Shown: positions 49,593 through 57,966 of the stretch, one piece after another
Layout: each line of letters starts with the position of its first letter
Position numbering within the stretch: the stretch's first letter is position 1
Assembly (NCBI GenBank): GCA_958296115.1
Contig: OY282442.1
Span: forward strand, 1,807,158-1,871,157
DNA length: 64,000 nucleotides
Reading direction: 5' to 3'
From: an uncultured Dehalococcoidia bacterium
Lineage (GTDB): Bacteria > Chloroflexota > Dehalococcoidia > Lucifugimonadales > CAJWER01
Made by a program: the position numbers and the translations under genes
The notes under the pieces: model-generated
The model's database searches: none
What the model saw: only the letters and a program-made list of their open reading frames with translations
What the model was told of the DNA's origin: nothing

Positions 49593-51227
49593 ATGCTAGG
49601 ACAGGGCTACATCTCGACGGTTGGCTCTACTCGGCGTCCCTTCCTGTACTGCGCGCTAATCGGCGCGGCTCTCGCTATCGCCCTAGCCTGCTCCGTAGCG
49701 CCTGAACAGCCTGCGCCCGTCCCGGACACGCCCACGCCAGCCGGACCCACGCCCACTGCCGCGCTTCCCGCGTCCACACCCACCCAAGCGCCCACGCCCG
49801 CAGCCCTGCCGCCTGCGCCCCAGCCTTCGCCGACCGCACGGTCGGAGCCTTCCCCCGCGCCGGAAGCCGAGTACGACTCTTCCGCCAACATGTTCAGGCT
49901 GTTCGCCGGCTCCGGGCACAGCAATACCGACACGCTGATAGCCCTGGGCCGCGCCGTCGCCCACCAAGACAAGTCCATGGTTCCCGTCATCATCGAGATG
50001 CTCCGCTTCTTCTGGGAGCGGGAGCTCTGGTTCGAGTCGGGCGCAGCCCTCGCCGATATAACCGGCCGGGCATTCGATGGCGCTCCGGGCGAGTGGAACA
50101 GGTGGATGGAGTGGCTCGGCCAGAACGCGGACGAGTACCAGCCGCCCGACCAATACCTCGAATGGAAGATCATGCTGTTGAACATGATAGACCCCAGGTT
50201 CGGCGAGTTCCTGGCTCCGGCAGCCCAGGGCTCGCGCCTCAACCTCGCCGAAATCGCCTGGGGCGGCGTCCCCCCAGACGGGATACCAGACCTCCAGAAC
50301 GCGCCCGTCATATCCGCCGACGAGCAGGAGTACCTGCAGCCGGGCGACAGGGTATTCGGCGTATCCATCAACGGCGAGCACAGGGCTTACCCGCTGCGTA
50401 TCGTCAACGCGCACGAGATGGCGAACGACGTGCTGGGAGGCGAGCCGATAGCCCTCGCCTATTGAACGCTCTGCGGAACCGGAATCGTGTATTCCGCAAA
50501 GATAGACGGAGAGCCAACCACCTTCGGCACGTCCGGGCTGCTGTATCGCAGCAACAAGGTCATGTACGACCGGCTGACGAATTCGCTGTGGAGCCAGCTC
50601 ACGGGCGAGCCGGTCATAGGGCCGCTCTGGGACTCTGGCATCCGCCTCGACTTCTTCCCGGTCGTCCTCACGACGTGGGAGGAGTGGGTCGAGCTTCACC
50701 CGGACACGACCTTGCTCGCCCAGGAGACGGGAGTGTACCGCGGAGCCTTCTACGTACCCGAGGAGGACCCCAGGTCCATCTACTACGCCTACTTCAACTC
50801 CGCCGAGACTATGTTCCCAGCGCCCGACAGGGACGAGCGCCTCGCGGCCAAGGACGTCGTGCTCGGCGTCGCGCTGAACGACAGTTACAAGGCTTACCCG
50901 GTGGCGGCGCTCCAGGAGCGTCGCGTCGTGAACGACGTAGTTGGCGGCTCCGAGATAGTGGCTCTCGGCTCCGCGGCCAGCCAGAGCGCGCGGGCATACC
51001 ACCGCGGCGGCCAGACCTTCACGCTGCTCCCGGACGAGGACGGCGGCCACCTGGGGATGCCAGCGGCGCTCGCGGACGCCGACGGGAACACGTGGCAGGT
51101 TACCGAGCGGCATCTCGTCAACACGGCCGACGACTCCCAGAAGCTCGGGCGCATCCCAACGCACATGTCGTTCTGGTTCGGCTGGTTCCAATTCCACCAG
51201 GACACGGAGCTCTACACAGGCCCCTGA
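49593..51227 (+). CDS. DUF3179-domain lipoprotein with selenocysteine (UxxC form)
   Basis: 544 residues if the in-frame TGA at 50463-50465 is read as selenocysteine (U291). It is colinear with the preceding gene: HRAYPLRIVNAHEMANDVLGGEPIALAY-U-TLCGTGIVYSAKIDG against LTH-C-VLCGSGVVYRAELGG, so TGA replaces the first Cys of CxxC. The frame does not change, and strongly conserved sequence continues for 250 residues (TFGTSGLLYRSNKVMYD, TTWEEWVELHPDT). A SECIS-like hairpin is at 50480-50496. N-terminal lipoprotein signal (ALACS) and a long Pro/Thr linker place it outside the membrane. -10 TAGAAT ends 6 nt before the ATG, implying a leaderless or coupled start. Function unknown. Confidence 0.83.
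50480..50496 (+). promoter_or_regulatory. Candidate bacterial SECIS element in the DUF3179 selenoprotein gene
   Basis: CGGAAT pairs with ATTCCG (6 bp) around the 5-nt loop CGTGT, with G in second position. The loop starts 20 nt after the TGA. An alternative, TGCGGAA with TTCCGCA, encloses a larger loop. Both fit a SelB-binding hairpin, the former better. Confidence 0.6.
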
Positions 51228-51272
51228 TTCATCCTGATGGGCGCTCCAGGCTCCGAATCCACAGGGCCAGGG

Positions 51273-51301
51273 TTGACACTTGTATGATGCGTGTGTTACC
51301 A
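51273..51301 (+). promoter_or_regulatory. Possible promoter of the second binding-protein gene
   Basis: TTGACA (51273-51278) is perfect, but the best -10 at 17 nt is TTACCA (51296-51301). The leader to ATG 51366 would be about 60 nt. Confidence 0.35.
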
Positions 51302-51365
51302 ATCTGTCCACATCAGATTAGGGAAACGGCGAGTGAAGCTCTTGGCGCATCCGAAGGAGGCTGAA

Positions 51366-53687
51366 ATGTTTCGATCATTGAGGCGATCGGGCGTTGTAGC
51401 GCTGTTCGTGATAGTCGCGCTCTTGGCATTGGGTTTGGCCTGCGGCGCCGCCGAGGAAGCGGACACGCCGGCCGCGCCCGCTCAGCCGAAAGCCGCAGCG
51501 GCCGCAGCTCCGGCCCCGACTGCGGCTCCAGTCCAGCAGTCACAGGCGCAAGCGCCCGCGCCGGCGCCGACTGCCGCGCCGGCCGCGCCAGCCGCGGGCC
51601 AGCAGCTGGCGATAGTTCGCCCCACGGCGGCGGCGCGCACTCAGGAGAGGGACGCTCCCATGCGGCCAGCCGAAGCGGGTTTCAAGTACGTTGGCGAGCC
51701 CGAGGTGCCGGGAGTATTCTGGGACTACGAGTACACCGGGCCGAGGCCGACCACGTTCGGCGAGAATCCGAAGTTCGCCGAGATGGTCAAAGCCGGCCAG
51801 CTCCCGCCTGTCGAGGAGAGACTCCCCGAAGAGTTCAAGGTCGTCAAGCCTCCGCACGGCATCGGCGTCTATGGCGGCACCTGGCGCGTTACCGCTACGG
51901 GCGGCGGACCAAGGAACGGGCGCTACTGGGACAAGAAGAACTCCGACGAAGTGTCGCGCCATATACCGCACGTCGGCTTCTTCACCATCAGCGAGGACGG
52001 CAGGACCTACACCTACCGCAACCGCAAGGGGCTGAAGTGGAGCGACGGAACGCCTTTGACGATGGAGGACGTGCGCTTCTCTTGGGAGGACGTGAACTTC
52101 AACGATACCCTCCACGAGACGCCGCAAGGCCAATGGCTCGACGCCGTAACGGGTGAGCGGGTCAAGTTCGCCATAATAGACGACCTCCACTGGACGCTGA
52201 CGTTCGACACGCCCGACTTCACCCTGATGGAGGGCGAGGTCAGGGCGGGGGACCGCTGCACCTCCTTCTACTTCTGCTTCTACTCCCCCGCGCACTACAT
52301 GAAGCAGTTCCACGAGGACTACGCCGACCCGGCCGCGCTCAAGAAGATGATAGACGACGAGGAGTCGGGCGACTGGCCCCGGTTGTGGGGCATCAAGAAC
52401 AACGCCAGCACCCACGTCGAGAAGCCGGTCGTGGCCGAGCACGTCCTGATGTCCCAGTCGGACACGCTGTCCACTTGGAGCGCGAACCCGTACTTCTTCC
52501 AGGTGGACCCAGAGGGCAACCAGCTTCCCTACGTGGACGGCTTCATGACCATCAAGGTCGAGAGCCGCGAGGTCGGGGTATTCAGAAGCATGGCGGGCGA
52601 GACGGACGCCTACGCGGCCATCTTCCAGATACAGGAGATCCCCCTCTACCGCTCCAACGCCGAAAAGGGCGACTTCAGCATCAAGATATGGCCTATCACG
52701 GGCCCGCAGGACGTGGGCTATGCAGTGTGCCAGACGTGCAACCAAGACCCCGAGCTCGGCAAGTGGCTGAGGACCCGCGACTTCCGAACAGCCATCTCCT
52801 ACGCGATGGACCGCGACTCCATCAACGAGACGCTCTACCTGGGATTCGGGACGCCGAAGAACTGGTCCCCCCATCCGAGCACCCCCTACTACCCGGGCGA
52901 CGAGGTGGCGTTCCAGGACGTGGCCTATGACCCGGCCAAGGCGAACGAGATACTCGACGGCCTCGGGCTGACCGAACGGGACTCCGACGGCTACAGGCTG
53001 CGCTCTGACGGCTCTGGCGAGCGCGTCTCCTTCGACTCGGTGTCTAGCCTCGGCTGGACGACCGACGTGGCAGTACTGATGACGGACTACTACGCGGACG
53101 TCGGCATCGAGCTCAAGGACAAGACGATGAACGCGCCGTGGACGCTGGGCTATCCCGGCAAGGTGCCCATCACCATCATGAGGGCGTTCGGGCTATACGG
53201 CGCGAACCCCTGGTTCTCAGGATGGAGCCGCTGCTGCCCCACTGGCGGCGGCCACGTGTTCGCGCCGGACATCGGCGACCTGCCCCGTAGCATGAAGATA
53301 GGACCCGACGGCGCAGTGCCGACGGAGGGGGGCTACCAGCCCCGCAGCGGCGACGAGATGAGCCCGATATGGGAGCCGACGGCGCCCGACTGGACCTACC
53401 CCGCGGACCCGTCCGGCAACCTGCTCAAGCTGAACCAGCTGTTCCACGAAGGCCGAGCGTTCGCGCAGTACTCCCCCGAGCGCCTCAGCATGGGCAAGGA
53501 GATATTCAGCATCCACGCCCTCGAGAAGTACTACCTCGGCGTGGTGGCCCATACCGGCGTGTTCAGGAGCCCGATGCTGCACCAGAACAACTTCATCAAC
53601 ATCCCGCACACCCACACCGCTGACCCGGTAGGCTTCTACGGCGAGCTCTACTACTTCATAGACGGCCAGGACAACATCGACAACTAG
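51366..53687 (+). CDS. Peptide/nickel-type ABC substrate-binding lipoprotein
   Basis: 773 residues from ATG 51366 (AGGAGG 5 nt upstream). Lipoprotein signal MFRSLRRSGVVALFVIVALLALGLACG with Cys near residue 26, then an Ala/Pro/Gln-rich linker (about 60 residues), then an SBP_bac_5 domain. Typical segments: YGGTWRVTATGGGPRNGRYWDKKNSDEVSRHIPHVGFFTISEDGRTYTYRNRKGLKWSDGTPLTMEDVRFSWEDVNF. It has a simple linker where the 8345-11122 protein has helical repeats. No permease is adjacent; the orphan DppB-like gene at 57967 is the closest. Ligand unknown. Confidence 0.88.
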   Translation: MFRSLRRSGVVALFVIVALLALGLACGAAEEADTPAAPAQPKAAAAAAPAPTAAPVQQSQAQAPAPAPTAAPAAPAAGQQLAIVRPTAAARTQERDAPMRPAEAGFKYVGEPEVPGVFWDYEYTGPRPTTFGENPKFAEMVKAGQLPPVEERLPEEFKVVKPPHGIGVYGGTWRVTATGGGPRNGRYWDKKNSDEVSRHIPHVGFFTISEDGRTYTYRNRKGLKWSDGTPLTMEDVRFSWEDVNFNDTLHETPQGQWLDAVTGERVKFAIIDDLHWTLTFDTPDFTLMEGEVRAGDRCTSFYFCFYSPAHYMKQFHEDYADPAALKKMIDDEESGDWPRLWGIKNNASTHVEKPVVAEHVLMSQSDTLSTWSANPYFFQVDPEGNQLPYVDGFMTIKVESREVGVFRSMAGETDAYAAIFQIQEIPLYRSNAEKGDFSIKIWPITGPQDVGYAVCQTCNQDPELGKWLRTRDFRTAISYAMDRDSINETLYLGFGTPKNWSPHPSTPYYPGDEVAFQDVAYDPAKANEILDGLGLTERDSDGYRLRSDGSGERVSFDSVSSLGWTTDVAVLMTDYYADVGIELKDKTMNAPWTLGYPGKVPITIMRAFGLYGANPWFSGWSRCCPTGGGHVFAPDIGDLPRSMKIGPDGAVPTEGGYQPRSGDEMSPIWEPTAPDWTYPADPSGNLLKLNQLFHEGRAFAQYSPERLSMGKEIFSIHALEKYYLGVVAHTGVFRSPMLHQNNFINIPHTHTADPVGFYGELYYFIDGQDNIDN

Positions 53688-53719
53688 AGGGTTGGCGGCT
53701 CCATACGCAACCCAATCAA

Positions 53720-53745
53720 AGCGCCCCGCCATTGTGCGGGGCGCT
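53720..53745 (+). terminator. Terminator-like hairpin after the binding-protein gene
   Basis: AGCGCCCCGC and GCGGGGCGCT (10-bp arms) around a 6-nt loop, 32 nt after the stop. CTCTTC follows, with only a weak T content. Confidence 0.65.
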
Positions 53746-53851
53746 CTTCACGTCCTCCCTATCATTCTAACGCAGTGCTTGATTCTTTCACCTACGTGGG
53801 AGTATCCTCGTCGCTCAGGGGTAGGTCAGAGTCCGGTAGGGAGTTCTCGGT

Positions 53852-54760
53852 ATGCTTCGCAGGTTCGACGGACCAGAGGGGCTGGGTCTCTTGGTCGAGT
53901 CGCTCAGGACGCAGCCCGTCATCGGCGACGGGTCTGATCTGGCCGAGCTAGTTGCGGCGTCGGTCGAGGTTGAAGCGTTCGAGCCAGGTTCCGTTCTCAT
54001 CGAGGATTCAGCGACAGATAACGACATATCCTTCATACTGGCCGGCGTGGTCTCGATACGAGTCCTCGGTCGAGAGGTTGCAGTTAGGAATGCGGGCCAG
54101 CATGTCGGCGAGATGGCGCTCATTGATCCAGGTCAACGCCGCTCCGCATCCGTAGTAGCTGGGGATGAGGTAGTAGTAGCTCGACTCTCGGCATCCACGT
54201 TCACTGCGCTTGCTGAATCCAATCCGCGTCTGTGGCGCAACCTCGCCCGCGAACTGGCCCGTCGACTCCGACAGCGAAACAGGTTCGTCGCGCCTGTGAA
54301 TCCGCGACCTGTCTTGTTCGTGGGCTGTTCAGTAGAGGCGCTTCCCATCGCAAGCGCGATACAGTCGAAGTTCGAGTATGATCCTGTGATAGTCAAGGTC
54401 TGGACGGACGGCATCTTCGCGCCATCGAGCTTCCCAATCGAATCCCTAGAACGGGTACTGCCAACCATCGACTTCGCGGCGCTCATACTGTCACCGGACG
54501 ATGCTGTAACCAGCCGCGACGCGACCAGCGTTGCGCCGAGGGACAACATCATATTCGAGCTGGGACTCTTCATGGGAGCGCTGGGCCACTCGCGCACGTT
54601 CCTGATCTACCCGCGCGGCGTCGACATCAAGATCCCGACAGACCTCACAGGCGTCACGCCGCTGACCTACACGCAGGGAACAGAGGACGAACTGCCCGCT
54701 ACGCTTGCAACCGCTTGCAACGCAATGAGGACTATCATACAATCCGCCGGACCCTGTTGA
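53852..54760 (+). CDS. Pycsar effector: cyclic-nucleotide-binding domain fused to TIR domain (PycTIR-like)
   Basis: 302 residues, soluble. Residues about 25-140 form a cNMP-binding (Crp-like) domain with the phosphate-binding cassette GEMAL...RRSAS (86-100). Residues about 152-285 are a TIR domain of the CAP12/Pycsar type (PF10137-like): RPVLFVGCSVEALPIASAI, then ALILSPDDAVTSRDATSVAPRDNIIFELGLFMGALGHSRTFLIYP. The probable catalytic Glu for NAD cleavage is Glu236 in NIIFEL. In Pycsar, cCMP or cUMP binding switches on the effector, which destroys NAD and stops phage growth. The partner cyclase gene follows after 21 nt. GGGAG precedes the ATG. Confidence 0.88.
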   Translation: MLRRFDGPEGLGLLVESLRTQPVIGDGSDLAELVAASVEVEAFEPGSVLIEDSATDNDISFILAGVVSIRVLGREVAVRNAGQHVGEMALIDPGQRRSASVVAGDEVVVARLSASTFTALAESNPRLWRNLARELARRLRQRNRFVAPVNPRPVLFVGCSVEALPIASAIQSKFEYDPVIVKVWTDGIFAPSSFPIESLERVLPTIDFAALILSPDDAVTSRDATSVAPRDNIIFELGLFMGALGHSRTFLIYPRGVDIKIPTDLTGVTPLTYTQGTEDELPATLATACNAMRTIIQSAGPC

Positions 54761-54781
54761 ACACGTTTGAGGAGATGAACC

Positions 54782-55474
54782 ATGGGACTGGGAGATGACC
54801 TGCGCTCGGAAGTGACCAAGATATTCCACGAAAGGTGGACCACACGCGCTGGCCGCACTGTGCCTGAATCGGATGATCTGAAGCTCAGCAATGATGCAGT
54901 CATGCTGGAGGGAACAGTTCTGTATGCGGATATGGACGACTCGACCAAACTGGTAGACACTGAGGAACCCTGGTTCGCAGCGGAAATCTACAAAGCCTAC
55001 CTCGCGTGCGCCGCAAGGATAATTCGGGAAGAGGGCGGGACAATCACTTCATACGACGGGGACCGCATCATGGCGGTGTTCATCGGCGGCCCGAAGAATA
55101 GCGATGCAACCCGCGCCGCTCTAAAGATCAACTTCGCGGCGCAGCGGATCATCAACCCCGCGGTCGAGGCCGAATATCCCAACTCCCGTTACTCGGTAAA
55201 GCAGGTAGTGGGTATCGACACGAGCAAGCTATTCGTAGCGCGTACAGGCATACGAGGATCGAATGACCTCGTCTGGGTTGGACGCGCCGCGAACTATGCG
55301 GCCAAGTTGGCTGCACGTTCCAGTCCTGCATCTCAAATCACAGCCGAAGTATATAGTCATCTCAACAAGGAATCGAAGTTCGGCCCGAATGGAGAGAACA
55401 TGTGGGCGAAATCGACAGCCCCGGAGATTGGAGGTAAGACGATATACACGTCATCGTGGTGCTGGAGGATGTAG
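54782..55474 (+). CDS. Class III nucleotidyl cyclase, Pycsar PycC-like pyrimidine cyclase
   Basis: 230 residues, a lone class III cyclase domain without membrane segments. The first metal Asp is in VLYADMDDSTKL (Asp50), the second in YDGDRIMAVF (Asp94). The late motif DLVWVGRAANYAAKL carries Asn171; the position usually Arg in adenylyl cyclases appears as Lys175. Its linkage to a cNMP-binding/TIR effector strongly suggests a Pycsar cyclase producing cCMP or cUMP on infection. Which base is used cannot be read from the sequence. GAGGAG lies upstream of the ATG, and it is in one operon with the effector. Confidence 0.85.
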   Translation: MGLGDDLRSEVTKIFHERWTTRAGRTVPESDDLKLSNDAVMLEGTVLYADMDDSTKLVDTEEPWFAAEIYKAYLACAARIIREEGGTITSYDGDRIMAVFIGGPKNSDATRAALKINFAAQRIINPAVEAEYPNSRYSVKQVVGIDTSKLFVARTGIRGSNDLVWVGRAANYAAKLAARSSPASQITAEVYSHLNKESKFGPNGENMWAKSTAPEIGGKTIYTSSWCWRM

Positions 55475-55696
55475 AGATGAAGCGGGAACGCTAAGCGGCG
55501 TCCCCCTCTAGCTGGAGAATCGAAGGACGCTCCGTCGATAGCCAGCAACTCGCCGAGTCGGATAAGCTGCCTACCACGAATCGAGACAAGCAGTGGCACG
55601 AATCGCAGGTCATGCGCATTCCGACGACCGCCGTCGTCCATGCCATGGGCCTACGTTCTTGGTAGGTTGGGTTGTGTGAGGAGTGCGGAAATGCGT
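55475..55696 (+). other. Spacer after the cyclase gene with a possible coding remnant
   Basis: About 222 nt between convergent genes. From 55501 to 55665 one plus-strand frame is free of stops and reads protein-like (for example TNRDKQWHESQVMRIPTTAVVHAMGLRSW), but it begins right after a stop and has no good start or ribosome binding site. It may be a remnant of a lost gene. No terminator hairpin is obvious. Confidence 0.3.
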
Positions 55697-56299
55697 TTAG
55701 GTCGGCAACCCCTGCCGCAAGATTTTGGTCATCTCTTCCCGCCTGTCCTCCGGACATTTGGATAGCGGTTGAGTACCTGGTGGTGGAGTAGCGCCGCGCT
55801 CCAGCAGGAACCGCGCCATCTCAACCTGCCCCATCATGACGGCGTCATCCAGCGGAGTACTCATCGCAGGATTGGGTCCCCTCCGGTTCAGGTATTCATC
55901 GGGGTCTATACCGTACCTCCCGTCGGTGACGTTGCATGCGGGCATCTCAATGTCCGCGCCCCAATCGAGCAGCAACCGGGCCAACTCGATGTTGCCCATC
56001 GCCACGGCGAAGTGGAGCGGCGTGGGGACGTTTCGAACCGCCGTCATCGGACAGGCGCCGCTCTTCAGCAGCGCATTCACCACGATAGGCATGTCCTTGA
56101 ACACGGCGTCGTGGAGCAGGGAGGGCAAGATCGCCGACCTGCTGAACAGGGAATGATGAAGCTCCCACCTATCATACTTCGGCAGAGCGGCTCTCATAGC
56201 ATCGGGCACGCCCGGGATCTTGTGGTTGTCGAGGTCACCGGTGGGGCGCAGGAGTTCTGGGGGCGTGAGGTGAGGCCACATGATATGCCGGTCGCTCAC
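55697..56299 (-). CDS. Ankyrin-repeat protein, short
   Basis: 200 residues from a GTG at 56299 (minus strand). At least three ankyrin repeats: VPTPLHFAVAMGNIELARLLLDWGADIEMP, the AMSTPLDDAVMMGQVEMARFLLERGATPPP unit, and a weaker one near residue 70 (LLHDAVFKDMPIVVNALLKSGACP). No signal peptide or enzyme domain. It lies 17 nt downstream of the longer ankyrin gene, so both are probably one operon. Faces the Pycsar genes tail to tail. Confidence 0.8.
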   Translation of the reverse strand: MSDRHIMWPHLTPPELLRPTGDLDNHKIPGVPDAMRAALPKYDRWELHHSLFSRSAILPSLLHDAVFKDMPIVVNALLKSGACPMTAVRNVPTPLHFAVAMGNIELARLLLDWGADIEMPACNVTDGRYGIDPDEYLNRRGPNPAMSTPLDDAVMMGQVEMARFLLERGATPPPGTQPLSKCPEDRREEMTKILRQGLPT

Positions 56300-56316
56300 C
56301 GGGATGCGACCAGGGT

Positions 56317-57858
56317 CTATGGAGGCCCCGCCTCCAGAAGCGCCTCGGCAGCCTCGCTATTGTGCTCACTGGACGAGCCGGGGTCATACTCAATGAGGAA
56401 ACATGAGGGGACGCCGTCATTGCTTATCTCATGGCCGTTGATGATTGCCAGGTCAAGGGGGGTCATACCCTCCGCGTTCAGCGCCTCGACGTCTGATCCG
56501 GCCTCCAGAAGCAGCATGGCGGCGCGGCTCCTGTTCATGCTGGCCGCGAGGTGCAGCGGCGTGTTGCCATAGTCGTCCCGAGCTCCCACGTCGGCTCCGC
56601 GCTGGACCAACAGAGCCATGCAGTCGAGATGTTGGAAGAAGGCGGGTAGGTGCAAGGGGGTCTCGCCGCGATGGTCCCGGCGATTCACATCCGCCCCGTT
56701 CTCGAGGAGGGCTGCGACCATCTCCACATGCCCGTAGCCCGCCGCGACGTGCAGCGGCGTCCTGCCGCGCTCGTTGAGGACGTTCATGTCGGCTCCAGCA
56801 GCGGCCAGCAGCGGAGCCAGCGCGGCGCGCCCACCCCGCGCGGCCTTGTGCAGCGGCGACGACGAGTACGCGGTGTCCCCTACATCGGGAGGAGCGCCGG
56901 CAGCCAGGAGCAGTTTCACCGCTTCCACGCGCCCCCCGGCGGACGCCAGGTGCAACGGGGTCTCGCCGTATCCATCCGCCGCGGCGATGGCTGCCCCCGA
57001 TTCGATGAGCCGCTCCATCACGAGAGTGTGTCCCCGCTCCGCGGCAAAGTGGAGCGCGGAGCGGCCCTCGTGGTCCCGCAGATCCGGGTCTGACCCCAGA
57101 TCGATCAGGCGGGCGACGAATGCAGCGTGGCCGACGCCAGCGGCCAGCATGAGAGGGGTGGCGCCAAGGGTATCGGCCGGGTCCAACTTCCGCTTGCCGC
57201 TCTTGCGGGCTGGCAACGCATCGACGCTACCCTCCAAGGCTGCCCGATGCAACGCGCTGCGCCGCTTGCCCGACGGGGCCTCGAATATAGAGGTCATTCC
57301 CTTGTTCAAAGGTGGTCCAGACTTCCTCAGCATCGTCAGCACCCCGTGCCCCAGCATCTCGGGGTCCCACCACGGCGCTATGAGAAGAGGGTCGCCTCTC
57401 CTCGAAAACTCCTCTGACGGGCACACCGGCGGGCGCGAGGACAGAATCGACAAGTTCTCAATCTCCCTATTGTTGAAGATGTCGTTCAGATCCGTACAGG
57501 GTGACCATCCCCAGAAGCGCGCCTCGTACCCGTCGGAGACCACGGACACATGAGCGGCGGTGCGGAGCAGGTTTCCAAAGCTCGTCGCTCCCGCGGTCTC
57601 CGCCTCTACGTCAGGATCGAACTCCATGATCCGTTCCCAAAAAGCGTATGACCCCCACTGCCAATTCCATCCGGCGAGAATGGCCGGGTAATCGCGCATC
57701 ATCTCATCAACGCGGAAGTGAATCATCTTGCCGATGATGGCGGGGTCCAGACATGAGGAGCTATAGCCCTCCCTGGGGAAATCACGATGAAGCGCCGTCG
57801 CGCGGCCTAGCCGGAGCCACACGCTGATCCGAATGTCAGCAAAGCTGTTGAATCTCAT
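56317..57858 (-). CDS. Ankyrin-repeat protein, long, with unrecognised N-terminal domain
   Basis: 513 residues. The first roughly 200 residues match no family I know; they are rich in Trp (FWERIMEFDPDVEAETA, YEARFWGWSPCTDL). From about residue 205 there are eight to nine ankyrin repeats (GATPLMLAAGVGHAAFVARLIDLGSDPD, GRSALHFAAERGHTLVMERLIESGA, GETPLHLASAGGRVEAVKLLLAAGAPPD, GRTPLHVAAGYGHVEMVAALLENGADVN and others). Ankyrin proteins bind partners; bacterial ones can be inhibitors, toxin partners or defence components. Its position opposite Pycsar is suggestive but not proof. Confidence 0.82.
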   Translation of the reverse strand: MRFNSFADIRISVWLRLGRATALHRDFPREGYSSSCLDPAIIGKMIHFRVDEMMRDYPAILAGWNWQWGSYAFWERIMEFDPDVEAETAGATSFGNLLRTAAHVSVVSDGYEARFWGWSPCTDLNDIFNNREIENLSILSSRPPVCPSEEFSRRGDPLLIAPWWDPEMLGHGVLTMLRKSGPPLNKGMTSIFEAPSGKRRSALHRAALEGSVDALPARKSGKRKLDPADTLGATPLMLAAGVGHAAFVARLIDLGSDPDLRDHEGRSALHFAAERGHTLVMERLIESGAAIAAADGYGETPLHLASAGGRVEAVKLLLAAGAPPDVGDTAYSSSPLHKAARGGRAALAPLLAAAGADMNVLNERGRTPLHVAAGYGHVEMVAALLENGADVNRRDHRGETPLHLPAFFQHLDCMALLVQRGADVGARDDYGNTPLHLAASMNRSRAAMLLLEAGSDVEALNAEGMTPLDLAIINGHEISNDGVPSCFLIEYDPGSSSEHNSEAAEALLEAGPP

Positions 57859-57898
57859 CGCACACCCCTTTTCATGATTGGTGGCACCGTCACCTGCC

Positions 57899-57926
57899 CC
57901 TAGGCCCGCGCCTTCGCGGGAATGAC
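57899..57926. repeat. Palindromic repeat R2 with R1-like end
   Basis: CCCGCGCCTTCGCGGGAATGACGGGTGGG carries the CCGCG/CGCGG core and joins directly to ATGACGGGTGGG, the outer end of R1. It is in the 108-nt gap before the orphan permease. Confidence 0.6.
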
Positions 57927-57966
57927 GGGTGGGTGGTTATCGGTCGGTCTATTTTCACCGATTCGG

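Noticed and set aside
50463-50465. TGA read as Trp by a changed genetic code
   Set aside because: TGA ends several well-defined genes in this window (truA, rplM, trmI-leader ORF), and the paralogue has Cys, not Trp, at the aligned position.
49683-51311. 542-codon minus-strand open frame spanning the TGA of the DUF3179 gene
   Set aside because: The plus strand has clear homology to its paralogue on both sides of the TGA. The minus frame has no recognisable domain.
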